From VGRW01 sp041498295 (GTDB lineage: Bacteria > Myxococcota_A > UBA9160 > SZUA-336): 18,736 nt of DNA. Below are positions 1-6,791 of the stretch, one piece after another (position 1 is the stretch's first letter; the number at the start of each line of letters is the position of its first letter). Both the position numbers and the translations under genes were made by a program. The stretch spans positions 1 to 18,736 of the forward strand of contig JBGQIB010000084.1 of the NCBI GenBank assembly GCA_041498295.1. Direction: 5' to 3'. Below the pieces are notes generated by a model. That model was not told the DNA's origin, ran no database searches, and worked only from the letters and a program-made list of their open reading frames with translations.

Positions 1-10
1 CCGAAGGGGC

Positions 11-232
11 GCGCAGTGAGCCGTAGGCGAACGGAGTCGGTGAGGCGGAGCGAGGGCCGTCCCGAGCGACGCCGCAAGCGCCGAAGCGTGGGTAGGGTGC
101 CCACGCGACCATCGGGAACGCGCGGAGCGAGGGCCGTCCCGAGCGACGCCGCAAGCGCCGAAGCGTGGGTAGGGTGCCCACGCGACCATCGGGAACGCGC
201 GCAGTGAGCCGCAGGCGAACGGAGTCGGTGAG
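11..232. repeat. B-A-A-B direct repeat block (34-bp B, 77-bp A)
   Basis: A 77-bp unit at 45-121 is repeated immediately and exactly at 122-198. The tandem pair is bracketed by a 34-bp sequence at 11-44 and 199-232, whose copies differ at one base (T23 versus C211). Each A unit carries a hairpin with 7-bp arms (GCGTGGG / CCCACGC) and a 7-nt loop, at 86-106 and 163-183. The nested layout looks like array growth by slippage or recombination within a dispersed, probably multi-copy GC-rich element. Only 3 nt separate the last repeat base from the GTG of the next gene, so the repeat also supplies its ribosome-binding region. It encodes no protein I recognise. Confidence 0.85.
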
Positions 233-235
233 ACG

Positions 236-1129
236 GTGAAGTCACTCGCGCTCGCGCTGCTCGTCGGCGTCATCCACGTCCACCACGCGCCGTCCCACGA
301 CAGCGACGGCTCGTTCGAGGCGGTGCTGGAGGCGGCGGATCAAGCGGGCCTCGACTTCGTCGTGCTCACCGATCACACCGACGTCGACGCGCCGGCGCCG
401 CTGTCCGGGATCGAGCACGCTGGCGTGCACGTCGCGCCGAGCGGGCGGCCCGTGCTCGTGCTCGTCGGCGCGGAGTTCGCGAGCGACGACGGGCATCTGC
501 TCGGGCTCGCGATCGATCACGCGGTGCCGGCCATCGGCCGGCCGGGTCGCGACGTGATCGCGGACATCCACGCGCAGGGCGGGTTCGCGGTGGTACCGCA
601 CCCGTTTTCGCACGGCGGCTGGCGCGATTGGAGCGCGGATTTCGACGGGATGGAGGTGCAGAACAGCGCGTCCGACTTCCGGCGCCTCTACGGGCCGCTG
701 CTCCCGATCCGCATCCTGCGTCTCGCCTTCGACCGCGACGCGGTGCTGCGCGAGCTCTGGCGCCGGCCAGACGTCGAGCTCGCGAAGTGGGACGAGCTGC
801 TCGCCGCCGGCCGGCGCATCCCGGGCTTCGCGGGCGCGGATGCACACCAAAACGTGTCGCTGTTCGGCTGGCAGCTCGATCCCTACGCGCAGATGTTTCG
901 CGGCCCGCGCATGGTCTGTCCCGCGGCGGCGCTCGAGCCGGCGGAGGTCTGGCGGCTCCTGCGCAGCGGCGCGTGCGCGATTCGAACCGAGTTCTACGAG
1001 TCGCGCGCGGGCGAGGCGACGCGAGTCCAATTCCCGAGCGGACGAGTCGAGTGGCAGCTCGACGGCGGCGAGCGCGTGCTCGAGCTCGACGATCCACCCT
1101 TCGAGCCCCCGCTATACTCCGCACCGTGA
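236..1129 (+). CDS. PHP-domain metal-dependent phosphoesterase (CehA/McbA-like)
   Basis: A 297-residue PHP-superfamily protein, a fold whose members use a cluster of two or three metals to hydrolyse phosphoesters. Visible metal-ligand motifs are HVH (H14, H16), the SDG-type turn D22-D24, TDH (D46, H47), E80 in VGAEF, H122 in VPHPF, and D202/H204 in GADAH. These are the expected PHP ligands in order, so the enzyme looks intact. The GTG start at 236 is the only reasonable one: upstream in the same frame lies repeat DNA. The N-terminus is hydrophobic, but the first metal motif begins by residue 14, leaving no room for a cleaved signal peptide. Its stop overlaps the next gene's GTG (GTGA), implying translational coupling. 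The substrate is unknown. Confidence 0.85.
   Translation: MKSLALALLVGVIHVHHAPSHDSDGSFEAVLEAADQAGLDFVVLTDHTDVDAPAPLSGIEHAGVHVAPSGRPVLVLVGAEFASDDGHLLGLAIDHAVPAIGRPGRDVIADIHAQGGFAVVPHPFSHGGWRDWSADFDGMEVQNSASDFRRLYGPLLPIRILRLAFDRDAVLRELWRRPDVELAKWDELLAAGRRIPGFAGADAHQNVSLFGWQLDPYAQMFRGPRMVCPAAALEPAEVWRLLRSGACAIRTEFYESRAGEATRVQFPSGRVEWQLDGGERVLELDDPPFEPPLYSAP
1113..1118 (+). promoter_or_regulatory. -10-like TATACT, 7 nt before the threonine aldolase GTG
   Basis: TATACT is an almost consensus sigma70 -10 box. It lies inside the 3' end of the PHP gene, with exactly 7 nt between it and the GTG at 1126. A transcript starting the usual 6-8 nt downstream would begin at or next to the start codon and be leaderless. 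No convincing -35 is seen. It would let the aldolase be expressed apart from the PHP gene. Confidence 0.45.
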
Positions 1130-2139
1130 CTCGCATCGATCTGCGCAGCGACACGGTCACGCGCCCGAGCCCGGCGATGCGCGAGGCGATGGCCCGCGCC
1201 GACGTCGGCGACGACGTGTACGGTGAGGATCCGACGGTGAACCGCCTGCAGGAGGTCGTGGCGGCGCGGCTGGGCAAGGAGGCCGCGCTGTTCGTGCCGT
1301 CGGGCACGATGGCGAATCAGATCGCGCTGCGATCTCTGACCGAGCCTGGCGACGCCGCGATCGCAGCGCGCGACGCGCACATCTACCTGTACGAGTCGGG
1401 CGCGGCGGCGGCGCTTGGCGGCGTGCAGTTCACTTTGATCGGCGAGCGCGGCGCGTTCACGAGCGACGAGCTGCGCGCGGCCATCTACCCGAGCGACGAC
1501 CACTACGCGCGCACGCGCGTGGTCTGCATCGAGAACACGCACAACCGCAGCGGGGGACGCGTGTTCGCGTTCGACGCGCTGCGCGAGATCGGCGAGCTCG
1601 CCAAGGCGCGCGGGCTGCGTCTGCACCTCGACGGCGCGCGCCTCTGGAACGCGGAAGCCGCGACCGGCATCGACGCGGTGCGCTGGTGCGCGGCGTTCGA
1701 CACGGTCTCGGTTTGTCTGTCGAAGGGGCTGGGCGCGCCGGTCGGCTCGCTCGTCGCCGGATCGCGCGAGCTCGTCGCGCGCGCGCACCGCTTCCGCAAG
1801 ATGCAGGGCGGGGGGATGCGCCAGGCCGGCGTGCTCGCCGCCGCGGGTCTGTTCGCGCTCGAGCACAACGCGAAGCGACTCGGCGAGGACCACGCGAACG
1901 CGCGCCGGCTCGCCGCGGGCCTCGTGACACTGTCCGGTGTCACGGTCGAGGCGCTGCCCGAGACCAACATCACGATCTTCCAGCGCGCCGATGCGCCCGC
2001 CTGGACGGAGCTTCTGCGCGCGCGCGGCGTGCTCGTGAGCGCGTTCTCCAGCGACACGATCCGCGCCGTGACTCACCTGGACGTCTCGGCGAGCGACGTC
2101 GACCAGGCGCTCGCGGTCATGCGCGAGGCGAGCCGGTGA
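1126..2139 (+). CDS. ltaE: Low-specificity L-threonine aldolase
   Basis: A 337-residue PLP enzyme of the beta-eliminating lyase family that cleaves L-threonine or L-allo-threonine to glycine and acetaldehyde in the cytosol. The N-terminal IDLRSDTVTRPSPAM signature, the DVGDDVYGEDP segment, LFVPSGTMANQ (about 56-65), HLDGAR (D169, R172) and the Schiff-base lysine K200 in VCLSKGLGAPVGS are all present. Length matches the family. The frame stays open far upstream, but similarity begins exactly at the GTG at 1126, which overlaps the PHP stop as GTGA and sits 7 nt after a TATACT box. Its own stop overlaps the next GTG the same way. The substrate stereopreference cannot be read from the sequence. 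Confidence 0.93.
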   Translation: MTRIDLRSDTVTRPSPAMREAMARADVGDDVYGEDPTVNRLQEVVAARLGKEAALFVPSGTMANQIALRSLTEPGDAAIAARDAHIYLYESGAAAALGGVQFTLIGERGAFTSDELRAAIYPSDDHYARTRVVCIENTHNRSGGRVFAFDALREIGELAKARGLRLHLDGARLWNAEAATGIDAVRWCAAFDTVSVCLSKGLGAPVGSLVAGSRELVARAHRFRKMQGGGMRQAGVLAAAGLFALEHNAKRLGEDHANARRLAAGLVTLSGVTVEALPETNITIFQRADAPAWTELLRARGVLVSAFSSDTIRAVTHLDVSASDVDQALAVMREASR

Positions 2140-2558
2140 GCGAAAAGCGCGGGCTGCGCTTCGAGTGCACCGGCTGCGGCGGCTGCTGCACCGCGCGCGG
2201 CGAGTACGCGCACGTGTATCTGAATCCCGACGAGGCGGGCGCGCTCGCGGACGAGCTGAAGGTCTCGGTGCGCGAGTTCCGGCGCCGCTACACCTTCAAG
2301 GACGAGTACGGCTACACCCAGCTCCGCTTCGACGACGCGAGCTGCGTGTTTCTCGAGCGCGGTACCAATCGCTGTACGGTCTACGGCGCGCGCCCGACGC
2401 AGTGCCGCACGTTCCCGTTCTGGCGCGACCTGATCGCCGACGGCAAGTGGACGCCGGAAGCGCGCGAGCTCTGCGAGGGCGTCGGCCGCGGGCCGACGCA
2501 TCGGCTGACCGACGTCGAAGCGCGCATGCTCGAGATGGAGCTCGCGGACGAGACCTGA
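2136..2558 (+). CDS. YkgJ-family cysteine-cluster protein
   Basis: A 140-residue protein of the YkgJ (UPF0153) type, annotated as putatively zinc- or iron-chelating. It shows the family pattern: C11-x2-C14-x2-C17-C18 at the N-terminus, single cysteines C70 and C80, and the hallmark RPTQCRTFPFW (C90), then C113. All eight cysteines appear intact, so a metal or Fe-S site is plausible, though the biochemical role of the family is not established. The GTG start overlaps the aldolase stop (GTGA), making it the third gene of a tightly coupled set. The frame is open further upstream, but that stretch is the aldolase gene read out of frame. Confidence 0.88.
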   Translation: MSEKRGLRFECTGCGGCCTARGEYAHVYLNPDEAGALADELKVSVREFRRRYTFKDEYGYTQLRFDDASCVFLERGTNRCTVYGARPTQCRTFPFWRDLIADGKWTPEARELCEGVGRGPTHRLTDVEARMLEMELADET

Positions 2559-2567
2559 CGCGCGGGC

Positions 2568-2573
2568 TATCTT
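2568..2573 (+). promoter_or_regulatory. -10-like TATCTT, 10 nt before the methyltransferase ATG
   Basis: TATCTT lies in the 25-bp gap after the YkgJ-type gene, with 10 nt between it and the ATG at 2584. The predicted transcript start would leave only about 3 nt of leader. No Shine-Dalgarno sequence is visible before this ATG, which fits a near-leaderless mRNA. Confidence 0.38.
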
Positions 2574-2583
2574 TCCGCACGCG

Positions 2584-3255
2584 ATGTCCCGTTCGACACG
2601 ACCGCCGAGTGGCTCCTGGGGCGAGGTCGCGCAGCATTTGCGCGTGACCGCGCGCATGCGCGCGCAACTGCCGCCGGAACGCGTCGCGCTGCAACACGAG
2701 GTGCTGCGCCTGGCGGGTCGAGTGCACGGGCGGCGCGCGCTCGACGTCGGCTGCGGAACGGGTGCGCTGGCGCGCCAGCTCGCCGCGGACGGCGCGCAAG
2801 TGGTCGCGATCGATGTCTCCCCCGCGGCCGTTCACGCCGCCGACCACGAGGCCAAAGAGTCGGGCGAGAGCCCGCTGCCGGAGTTCGCGGTCGCCGACCT
2901 GCTCGCGCCGAGCTCGTTGCCCAAGGGGCCGTTCGACCTCGTGACTTGCGTGCTCGCCTTGCACGAGAGCGTCGAGCCGGAGCGTGCACTGCAGGCCGCG
3001 GCGAAGCTGCTGCACCCTCGCGGCCGCCTCGTTTTGGCGCTCGAGCATCCCTGGCGCGGCGACGCGCGCGCGACGCCGGGACCGCTCTCGAGCCTGCCGT
3101 CGCTGCTCGCCGCGCTGCGCGCGGTCGGCCTGCGGCTGATCGACGCAGGAGAGCCCGAGCCGCCCGGCGCGCCGAAGGGCGGACGGCCGCATCATCTGGT
3201 GATCGCGGCGGAGCGCACTAGCAAGCGGCCCCGCAACCGGGGAACCAGCCGCTAG
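2584..3255 (+). CDS. Class I SAM-dependent methyltransferase
   Basis: A 223-residue Rossmann-fold methyltransferase. Motif I is LDVGCGTGALARQ (D54-G60, SAM binding). The acidic end of strand beta-2 is D77 in VVAIDVSP, motif III is around D105 (FAVADLL), and motif IV is FDLVTCVLALHES (117-129). LLHPRGRLVLALEHPW matches the post-motif strand of small-molecule (UbiE/COQ5-like) methyltransferases. The region after residue 155 is short and the Pro/Gly-rich tail (about 190-202) is atypical, so the substrate cannot be named. The ATG at 2584 lacks a Shine-Dalgarno but follows a TATCTT box. No neighbour points to a pathway. Confidence 0.85.
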   Translation: MSRSTRPPSGSWGEVAQHLRVTARMRAQLPPERVALQHEVLRLAGRVHGRRALDVGCGTGALARQLAADGAQVVAIDVSPAAVHAADHEAKESGESPLPEFAVADLLAPSSLPKGPFDLVTCVLALHESVEPERALQAAAKLLHPRGRLVLALEHPWRGDARATPGPLSSLPSLLAALRAVGLRLIDAGEPEPPGAPKGGRPHHLVIAAERTSKRPRNRGTSR

Positions 3256-3288
3256 CGCGGCGCCACTCTCATCAGGGGTCTCCAGCCG

Positions 3289-4932
3289 ATGCCCGCTTCG
3301 TTGAAGTCGTCCCCCGCTACCGCGCCGCGGGGCTGGCTGTTCGGACCGGTGAGCGACCTGCTCTTCGGCTGCGGCCTCGCGTACGTCGCGGTGTTCGTCG
3401 TGCACTGCGTCGCGGGCGCGCGCCTGCGCGAGTGGGTGCCGTTCGCGCTGCTGCCGATCGCGGCCCTACTGGTTTCGACGCCTCACTACGGGGCGACACT
3501 GATCCGTGTCTACGAAGACCGGCAGGAGCGCAAGCTCCAGGCGCGTTTTGCGATCTGGGCCACGGCCGCGCTCGGCGTCGCGTTCTGGCTCAGCTTGCGC
3601 AACATCGCGCTCGGCTCGCTCTTCGTCACGCTCTATCTGACTTGGAGCCCGTGGCACTACACGGCGCAGAACTTCGGCGTGGCGATGGTGCTGCTGCGCC
3701 GCCGCGGCGCTGCGCCGAGCGCGCTCGCGGGTCGCCTGCTGCGCGCATCTTTCGTCTGCTCGTTCGCGCTCGCGTTCGTGTCGCTGCACGGCCAAGCCAC
3801 GCCCGCGTACATGCCGGACGGAGTCACGGGCTACGCCTACTACGTGCGCACGCTCGGCATCCCCGCGCCGATCCGGGACTTCGCGCTCGGCGCGGGATTG
3901 CTCGCGTGGCTCGGGCTCTCCGGCTCCGCCGCGTTCCTGCTGTTGCGCGGCGGGAGGTGGAAGGCGGTCGCGCCCGCGCTGCTGTTGATGCTCTCGCAGA
4001 CACTCTGGTTCGTCGTGCCCGCGATCGCGCGCAATTGGCAGATCGCCCAGGGCATCGAGCCGCTGGGGCTCGCGCAGGCGCAGTACGCGTTTCTGTGGAT
4101 CGCGCTCGCGCACGCCGCGCAGTACGTGTGGATCACCGCGTCGTACGAAGAGGCGCGCGAGCGCGATTTCTCGGTGCCACGCTTCTACGCGCGCGCGCTC
4201 GCCGCCGGCTCGACCGCGTGGACCTTGCCCGCGCTCTTGTTCGCGCCGGGCATGCTCGGCCAGCTGCCGTTCGACGCGGGGCTGGGCATGTTGGTCGCAG
4301 CGCTCATCAACCTGCACCACTTCATGCTCGACGGCGTGATCTGGAAGCTGCGTGACTCGCGCGTGGCGCGCGTGCTCCGGCTCGAGTCGAGCGCGCGGCC
4401 TGCGCCCGCCAGCGCGGATCCGCGGCGCGGCGCGGCGCGCGTGCTCGTCGGGGTGCTCGGCGCCGCATCGCTCGCCGTCCCGCTGCTCGGCGCGTTCGAG
4501 ATGAACCAGGGCGTCGGGGCTGGCTTCGCGAACGGCGACGTGCGCCGCCTCGAGACCGCGGACCGGCGGCTGCGCTGGATCGGCCGCGCGAGCCCGGAGG
4601 TGCGCACGCGCATCGGCCTGCTCGAGCTGCGCGCGGGCCGGCTCGACCGGGCGGAGCACGACTTCGACGAGAGTCTCGCGCTCCACCCGACTGCGTCGGC
4701 GTGGATCGCGAAGGGCTACGTCGCCGCGAAGCGCGACAATTTCTCCGAGGCGATGGCGAGCTACGACCGCGCGCTCGCGCTCGATGCGAACGACATCGAG
4801 GCGCTGTACCAGTCCGCGTACGGACTGATCCAGCTCGGACGGCGCGCGGAGGCGAGCGCGCGACTCGAGCGCGGACTGGCGATCGACCCCGACAACGCGA
4901 AGCTTCGCGCGCTGCTCGAGTCCGCGCGCTGA
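3289..4932 (+). CDS. Polytopic membrane protein with C-terminal TPR domain
   Basis: A 547-residue inner-membrane protein whose family I cannot name with confidence. About ten hydrophobic segments fill residues 20-402, followed by three TPR-like repeats at about 435-467, 468-500 and 501-534 (the GYVAAKRDNFSEAMASYDRAL type). The membrane part carries polar motifs that look functional: STPHYGAT (H66), SPWHYTAQNFG (H123, Q127), LAHAAQYVW (H275) and NLHHFMLDGVIWK (H343, H344, D348). His motifs in such a setting suggest a metal or quinone site, loosely like Brp/Blh-type membrane dioxygenases, but this is inference. An AGGGG at 3274-3278 lies 10 nt before the ATG. The TPRs probably recruit a partner. 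Neighbours give no pathway. Confidence 0.7.
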   Translation: MPASLKSSPATAPRGWLFGPVSDLLFGCGLAYVAVFVVHCVAGARLREWVPFALLPIAALLVSTPHYGATLIRVYEDRQERKLQARFAIWATAALGVAFWLSLRNIALGSLFVTLYLTWSPWHYTAQNFGVAMVLLRRRGAAPSALAGRLLRASFVCSFALAFVSLHGQATPAYMPDGVTGYAYYVRTLGIPAPIRDFALGAGLLAWLGLSGSAAFLLLRGGRWKAVAPALLLMLSQTLWFVVPAIARNWQIAQGIEPLGLAQAQYAFLWIALAHAAQYVWITASYEEARERDFSVPRFYARALAAGSTAWTLPALLFAPGMLGQLPFDAGLGMLVAALINLHHFMLDGVIWKLRDSRVARVLRLESSARPAPASADPRRGAARVLVGVLGAASLAVPLLGAFEMNQGVGAGFANGDVRRLETADRRLRWIGRASPEVRTRIGLLELRAGRLDRAEHDFDESLALHPTASAWIAKGYVAAKRDNFSEAMASYDRALALDANDIEALYQSAYGLIQLGRRAEASARLERGLAIDPDNAKLRALLESAR

Positions 4933-4945
4933 CCGAACGCGCTGC

Positions 4946-4951
4946 TAGACT
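4946..4951 (+). promoter_or_regulatory. -10-like TAGACT before the dienelactone hydrolase gene
   Basis: TAGACT lies in the 41-bp gap upstream of the hydrolase, 22 nt before the ATG at 4974. The expected start would give a leader of about 16 nt containing the purine-rich Shine-Dalgarno sequence GGGGGAGGG. No good -35 is visible. Confidence 0.35.
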
Positions 4952-4973
4952 CGCCGCAAGCGGGGGAGGGCGC

Positions 4974-5654
4974 ATGCCGGGTCAGACGGTCGAGTTCGCG
5001 AGCAACGGCGCGAAAGCGCATGGCTATCTCGCCACGCCCGCGTCGGGCAGCGGTCCCGCGCTGATCGTGATCCAGGAGTGGTGGGGACTGGTCGACCACA
5101 TCAAGGACGTCGCGGACCGCTTCGCGGCGGCCGGCTTCGTCGCGCTCGCGCCCGATCTCTACCACGGCGAGTCGACGCAGAAGCCCGACGACGCCGGCCG
5201 ACTCATGATGGCGCTCGACATCGACCGCGCCGCGCGCGACCTCGAGGGCGCCGTCGCGTATCTGCTGGCGCTACCCAGCGTCGCGGTGCGCAAAGTCGGC
5301 GTGGTGGGCTTCTGCATGGGCGGCCAGCTCGCGCTCGCGACCGCGTGTCTCAGCGCGAGCGTCGGCGCCGTCGTCGACTTCTACGGCGTGCACCCGAACG
5401 TGAAGCTCGACTTCGCGAAGCTCGGCGCGCCGGTGCTCGCTCTGTTCGCCGCGCGCGACGCGTTCGTGACTCCCGAGATCGCGCGCAAGCTCGAGCGCGA
5501 CGTACGCTCGGCGGGGAAGGCGATCGAGGTCCACATTTACCCCGGCGCCGATCACGCGTTCTTCAACGACACGCGTCCCGACGTCTTCAACCGCGAGGCG
5601 GCCACCGATGCTTGGAACCGAACGACGCAATTCTTCCGACGTCATCTCCACTGA
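4974..5654 (+). CDS. Dienelactone hydrolase family protein
   Basis: A 226-residue alpha/beta hydrolase of the DLH family. The reference enzyme hydrolyses dienelactone to maleylacetate in chloroaromatic breakdown. The Cys-Asp-His triad is visible: C114 in GFCMGG (the family's Cys nucleophile elbow), D162 in AARDAF and H194 in GADHAFFND. E36 in VIQEWWGL is the glutamate that tunes the cysteine. Length is standard, and no signal peptide is present, so it should be cytosolic. The ATG at 4974 has a strong GGGGGAGGG just upstream; extension further upstream would read through the previous gene. No aromatic-degradation genes are nearby, so it may be a general carboxylesterase. The next gene starts within its last 47 bases. 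Confidence 0.92.
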   Translation: MPGQTVEFASNGAKAHGYLATPASGSGPALIVIQEWWGLVDHIKDVADRFAAAGFVALAPDLYHGESTQKPDDAGRLMMALDIDRAARDLEGAVAYLLALPSVAVRKVGVVGFCMGGQLALATACLSASVGAVVDFYGVHPNVKLDFAKLGAPVLALFAARDAFVTPEIARKLERDVRSAGKAIEVHIYPGADHAFFNDTRPDVFNREAATDAWNRTTQFFRRHLH

Positions 5655-6186
5655 GCGCGCCGCCGGACTCACTCGGCGCGCGTTTCTCTCGGGCAGCGCG
5701 CTCGCGTTCGGGGCGCTGGCGCTCCTGCCGCGCAGGCTGCGCGCCGCCGACGCGCAGTTCGCGCTCGCCGCGCCCGCGCTGGACGCGCTCGCGAAGGGCC
5801 ACCTGGTGTACGTCTCGCCGCTCAAGGCCGACGGGCGCGAGAGCCGCTGTCACGGCGAAGTCTGGTACTTCTGGGACCGCGACGCGGTCGTGATCGCGAC
5901 GGCGACGCGCGGCTGGAAGCTGCGCGCGCTGAAGGGCGGCAAGGACAAGGCGCGCATCTGGGTCGGCGATTTCGGTCCGTATTCCGGGGCGGCCGAGAAG
6001 CTGCGCGCGGCGCCGACGTTCCTCGCGAGCGCAGCCGTCGACGCCGAGCCGGCGAGCTTCGAACGGCTGCTCGCGAGCTACGCGACGCGCTACCCGGAGG
6101 AGTGGGCCAAGTGGAAGCCGCGCTTCGAGTCGAGTTACAAGGACGGCTCGCGCACCGTCATTCGCTATACACCGATTGGTGCATAG
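5608..6186 (+). CDS. Tat-exported putative FMN-binding split-barrel (PPOX-like) protein
   Basis: A 192-residue exported protein. Residues 22-48 form a twin-arginine signal (T-R23-R24-A-F-L, a hydrophobic stretch 28-40, then a cleavage-like site in RAADA), so a folded or cofactor-bearing protein is expected in the periplasm. The mature part, with LVYVSPLKADGRESRCHGEV then VVIATATRGWKLRAL and ARIWVGDFG, resembles strands of the pyridoxamine 5'-phosphate oxidase-like split barrel. I judge this from pattern, so an FMN or heme ligand is not certain. The ATG at 5608 lies 47 bp inside the hydrolase gene. No ATG, GTG or TTG codon exists between it and the RR motif, so the overlap is probably real. 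A hairpin covers its stop codon. Confidence 0.65.
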   Translation: MLGTERRNSSDVISTERAAGLTRRAFLSGSALAFGALALLPRRLRAADAQFALAAPALDALAKGHLVYVSPLKADGRESRCHGEVWYFWDRDAVVIATATRGWKLRALKGGKDKARIWVGDFGPYSGAAEKLRAAPTFLASAAVDAEPASFERLLASYATRYPEEWAKWKPRFESSYKDGSRTVIRYTPIGA

Positions 6187-6188
6187 CG
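6163..6188. terminator. Hairpin across the end of two convergent genes
   Basis: CGCTATACACC (6163-6173), loop GATT, then GGTGCATAGCG (6178-6188) form an 11-bp stem with a single A-C mismatch. The hairpin spans the stop of the Tat-exported protein gene and ends 11 nt before the convergent pilin stop. Because it reads the same on both strands it could serve as a bidirectional terminator. There is no U-tract, so this is a structural inference only. Confidence 0.45.
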
Positions 6189-6198
6189 GCGCGCGCGC

Positions 6199-6657
6199 TC
6201 AGCTCACGCCGCCGGTCGCGCCATTGTAGGAGATGCTGCCGCCGCCGCTGCCGGAGAGCGTGAACGTGCCCGTCCCGGCGCCGGCCGCCGCGATCTGCGC
6301 GGCCGTCCAGTTGCTCGGCAGCGGCGAGCGCATCAGCAGCGCGTAGAGCTCCGCGGCGGTGTCCTGCGCCGCGTTCGCCGCGTCGATCGTCGGCCAGCCG
6401 GCGGCGTTCACGATGACGGTGGTGCCGGACTCGAGCGTCACGTTACCCGCGACGCCCGTGCCGCCGGCGAGCCACTTCGCGTGCGTGATTTGAATGCTGG
6501 CCGAGAGTCCGCCGCGCACGCCCGCCAGCGCGGCGGAGCGCGCGTCGGTCGCGAGGTCGACGAACTTCGGCAGCGCGACCGCGGCGAGGATCGCGATGAT
6601 GGCGATCACGATGACGAGCTCGATGATCGTGAAGCCGTGGTTCGAACGCGCGCGCAT
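6199..6657 (-). CDS. Type IV pilin-like protein (prepilin N-terminal motif)
   Basis: A 152-residue prepilin. It has a short basic leader (MRARSNHG), a prepilin-peptidase site G8/F9 and the core FTIIELVIVIAIIAILAAVALP, including the methylation/assembly glutamate E5 of the mature protein (E13). The mature 144-residue protein lacks cysteines, so it has no disulfide D-loop, and ends in a Gly/Ser-rich strand. A GTG further upstream (6684) would add nine residues, but GAGGGAG at about 6666-6672 (minus strand) is well placed for the ATG at 6657, which also gives a normal leader. It could be a type IV pilus subunit, an MshA-like minor pilin or a type II secretion pseudopilin. No pilus assembly genes are in the window, and comM lies upstream. 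Confidence 0.85.
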   Translation of the reverse strand: MRARSNHGFTIIELVIVIAIIAILAAVALPKFVDLATDARSAALAGVRGGLSASIQITHAKWLAGGTGVAGNVTLESGTTVIVNAAGWPTIDAANAAQDTAAELYALLMRSPLPSNWTAAQIAAAGAGTGTFTLSGSGGGSISYNGATGGVS

Positions 6658-6791
6658 GCCAGGTTCTCCCTCGAATGGCGACACCCAAGCGGTTCGCCCT
6701 TCTGGCTCTTCGGCCGCGCGCGCGCGGCTTCTGAAGCGATCGAGCCTCGGGCCTACACCAATCAGTGATACTCATCCGTCAGCCGTACTCG

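Noticed and set aside
16..207. Open reading frame of 63 Arg-rich codons
   Set aside because: It lies wholly within the tandem repeat block, and its peptide simply repeats with the DNA; no ribosome-binding site or domain.
11..232. Possible CRISPR array
   Set aside because: Only two adjacent 77-bp copies with no spacers between them, and no cas genes.
628..1125. Long N-terminal extension of the threonine aldolase frame
   Set aside because: This part is the PHP gene read in another frame; family similarity starts exactly at GTG 1126.
6658..6791. Sigma54 promoter before the pilin-like gene
   Set aside because: Pilin genes often have one, but no GG-N10-GC pair with the right flanks could be found in this gap.
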